Under the pieces are notes generated by a model. It did no database searches. It had not been told where the DNA came from and saw only the letters and a program-made list of their open reading frames with translations. A stretch of 5,616 nucleotides of DNA from an uncultured Bacilli bacterium (GTDB lineage: Bacteria > Bacillota_I > Bacilli_A > RF39 > UBA660), in assembly GCA_947630415.1 (NCBI GenBank), contig CANRHM010000089.1, positions 1 to 5,616 on the forward strand. Direction: 5' to 3'. Made by a program: the position numbers and the translations under genes. Positions 5,410 through 5,616 of this stretch are shown piece by piece (the stretch's first letter is position 1; each line of letters opens with the position of its first letter).

Positions 5410-5436
5410 TTTTCGCAAGTTATCCTTGCTAATTAA

Positions 5437-5465
5437 AATATAGCATTTGTTTCCTATCTCGTCAA
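5437..5465 (-). promoter_or_regulatory. Promoter of the candidate small RNA, extended -10
   Basis: On the minus strand TTGACG (5465-5460), 17 bases, then TATATT (5442-5437), with TGC directly before the -10 forming an extended element. Each hexamer is one mismatch from consensus. The predicted +1 (A5430) is adjacent to the first paired base of the structured RNA. Confidence 0.75.
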
Positions 5466-5616
5466 TCAAATTAAGGCAATATTTATTGGTAAAAATTGGC
5501 ATTAAAAAAAGGCTTTGTTCGATTGTTTACTTTTGGTAAATTTGCTACCATAAAGTTAGGAATACTTAGTTTGTTTAGGTACTATTCTCCTTTTTTCTTT
5601 TTTTATAAAAGAGAAG
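5466..5616. other. AT-rich non-coding end of the window
   Basis: No supported gene lies here on either strand. It contains a weak GGTA/TACC hairpin (5535-5549), the repeat copy at 5558-5590 and pyrimidine tracts. Minus-strand codons from 5616 to a TAA at 5577-5575 would give a basic 13-residue end (KKRKKENST), which could be the tail of a gene beyond the window, but this cannot be established. Confidence 0.5.
5558..5590. repeat. Inverted-repeat copy 2 (partner at 5372-5409)
   Basis: This 33-base element shares AGGAATAC and TTAGGTACTATT with copy 1 read in the opposite direction. On the plus strand it is followed by TTTTTTCTTTTTTT (5591-5604), which resembles a terminator tail, but its hairpin is weak and interrupted. 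Nothing transcribed towards it on the plus strand is visible. Confidence 0.45.

Larger units (their letters stand above)
5328..5430 (-). ncRNA. Candidate small structured RNA or attenuator, about 100 nt
   Basis: A promoter (5465-5437) predicts a start at A5430, and a terminator ends near 5328, giving an RNA of about 103 bases. From the 5' end, GCAAGGATAAC (5429-5419) can pair with GTTATTGC (5371-5364) with two bulged G, closing the RNA at its first bases. Inside, GGGAA and TACC (5372-5376, 5381-5384 on the plus strand) pair with GGTA and TTCCC (5401-5409) around a 16-base loop. A local hairpin GCAAG/CTTGC (5429-5415) is an alternative for the 5' end. The 3' arm of the inner helix and the 3' arm of the terminator both contain GGTACTATTT, so the inner arm could act as an antiterminator. 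It does not match SRP RNA, tmRNA, 6S or a riboswitch that I recognise. Confidence 0.5.

Noticed and set aside
5354..5503. 49-codon minus-strand open frame with an ATG near 5503
   Set aside because: It has no ribosome-binding site, runs across the small-RNA promoter and structured region, and its length is within chance for AT-rich DNA.
5575..5616. Possible C-terminal tail of a minus-strand gene entering from the right edge
   Set aside because: Only 13 codons are visible before the stop; a second frame is also open, so coding cannot be decided.
1..5616. CRISPR arrays, insertion sequences, phage genes, tRNA or rRNA genes
   Set aside because: No regularly spaced repeats, transposase or phage motifs, or tRNA/rRNA signatures were seen; the only recognised known-family RNA gene is rnpB.

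Overview
The window looks like a chromosomal segment of a low-GC Gram-positive bacterium. All five protein genes and the RNase P RNA lie on the minus strand, so transcription runs from right to left. Three things point to Firmicutes: a GpsB cell-division protein, a type B (Bacillus-type) RNase P RNA, and the order rodZ-like, pgsA, recA. TGA is used as a stop (rodZ-like gene, overlapping the pgsA start) and Trp is TGG in recA, so this is not the Mycoplasma code. An uncultured gut Bacilli, Erysipelotrichia or RF39-like lineage is my inference; the sequence alone does not settle it.

Layout in the direction of transcription. 5616-5107 has no convincing gene but is rich in signals: three tandem sigma-A-type promoters, a compact candidate small RNA or attenuator (5430-5328) ending in a Rho-independent terminator, and a long leader hairpin (5240-5175). 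Then follow gpsB (5094-4771), rnpB (4775-4420, its first helix overlapping the gpsB stop codon), a short RodZ-like membrane HTH protein that probably starts at TTG (4395-3907), and pgsA (3910-3311, ATGA overlap). A strong terminator follows. recA (3134-2094) has its own promoter and terminator. A metallo-beta-lactamase-fold hydrolase (1965-1093) is followed 55 bp later by an unrecognised 298-residue protein (1037-141) with a fully consensus promoter. A bidirectional-looking terminator closes the left end.

The right half is housekeeping: division and envelope growth (GpsB, RodZ-like, PgsA), tRNA 5' maturation (RNase P) and recombination (RecA). cinA, often found between pgsA and recA, is absent. 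The most novel parts are the structured non-coding block upstream of gpsB, the tight gpsB/rnpB/rodZ junctions, and the orphan protein at the left.
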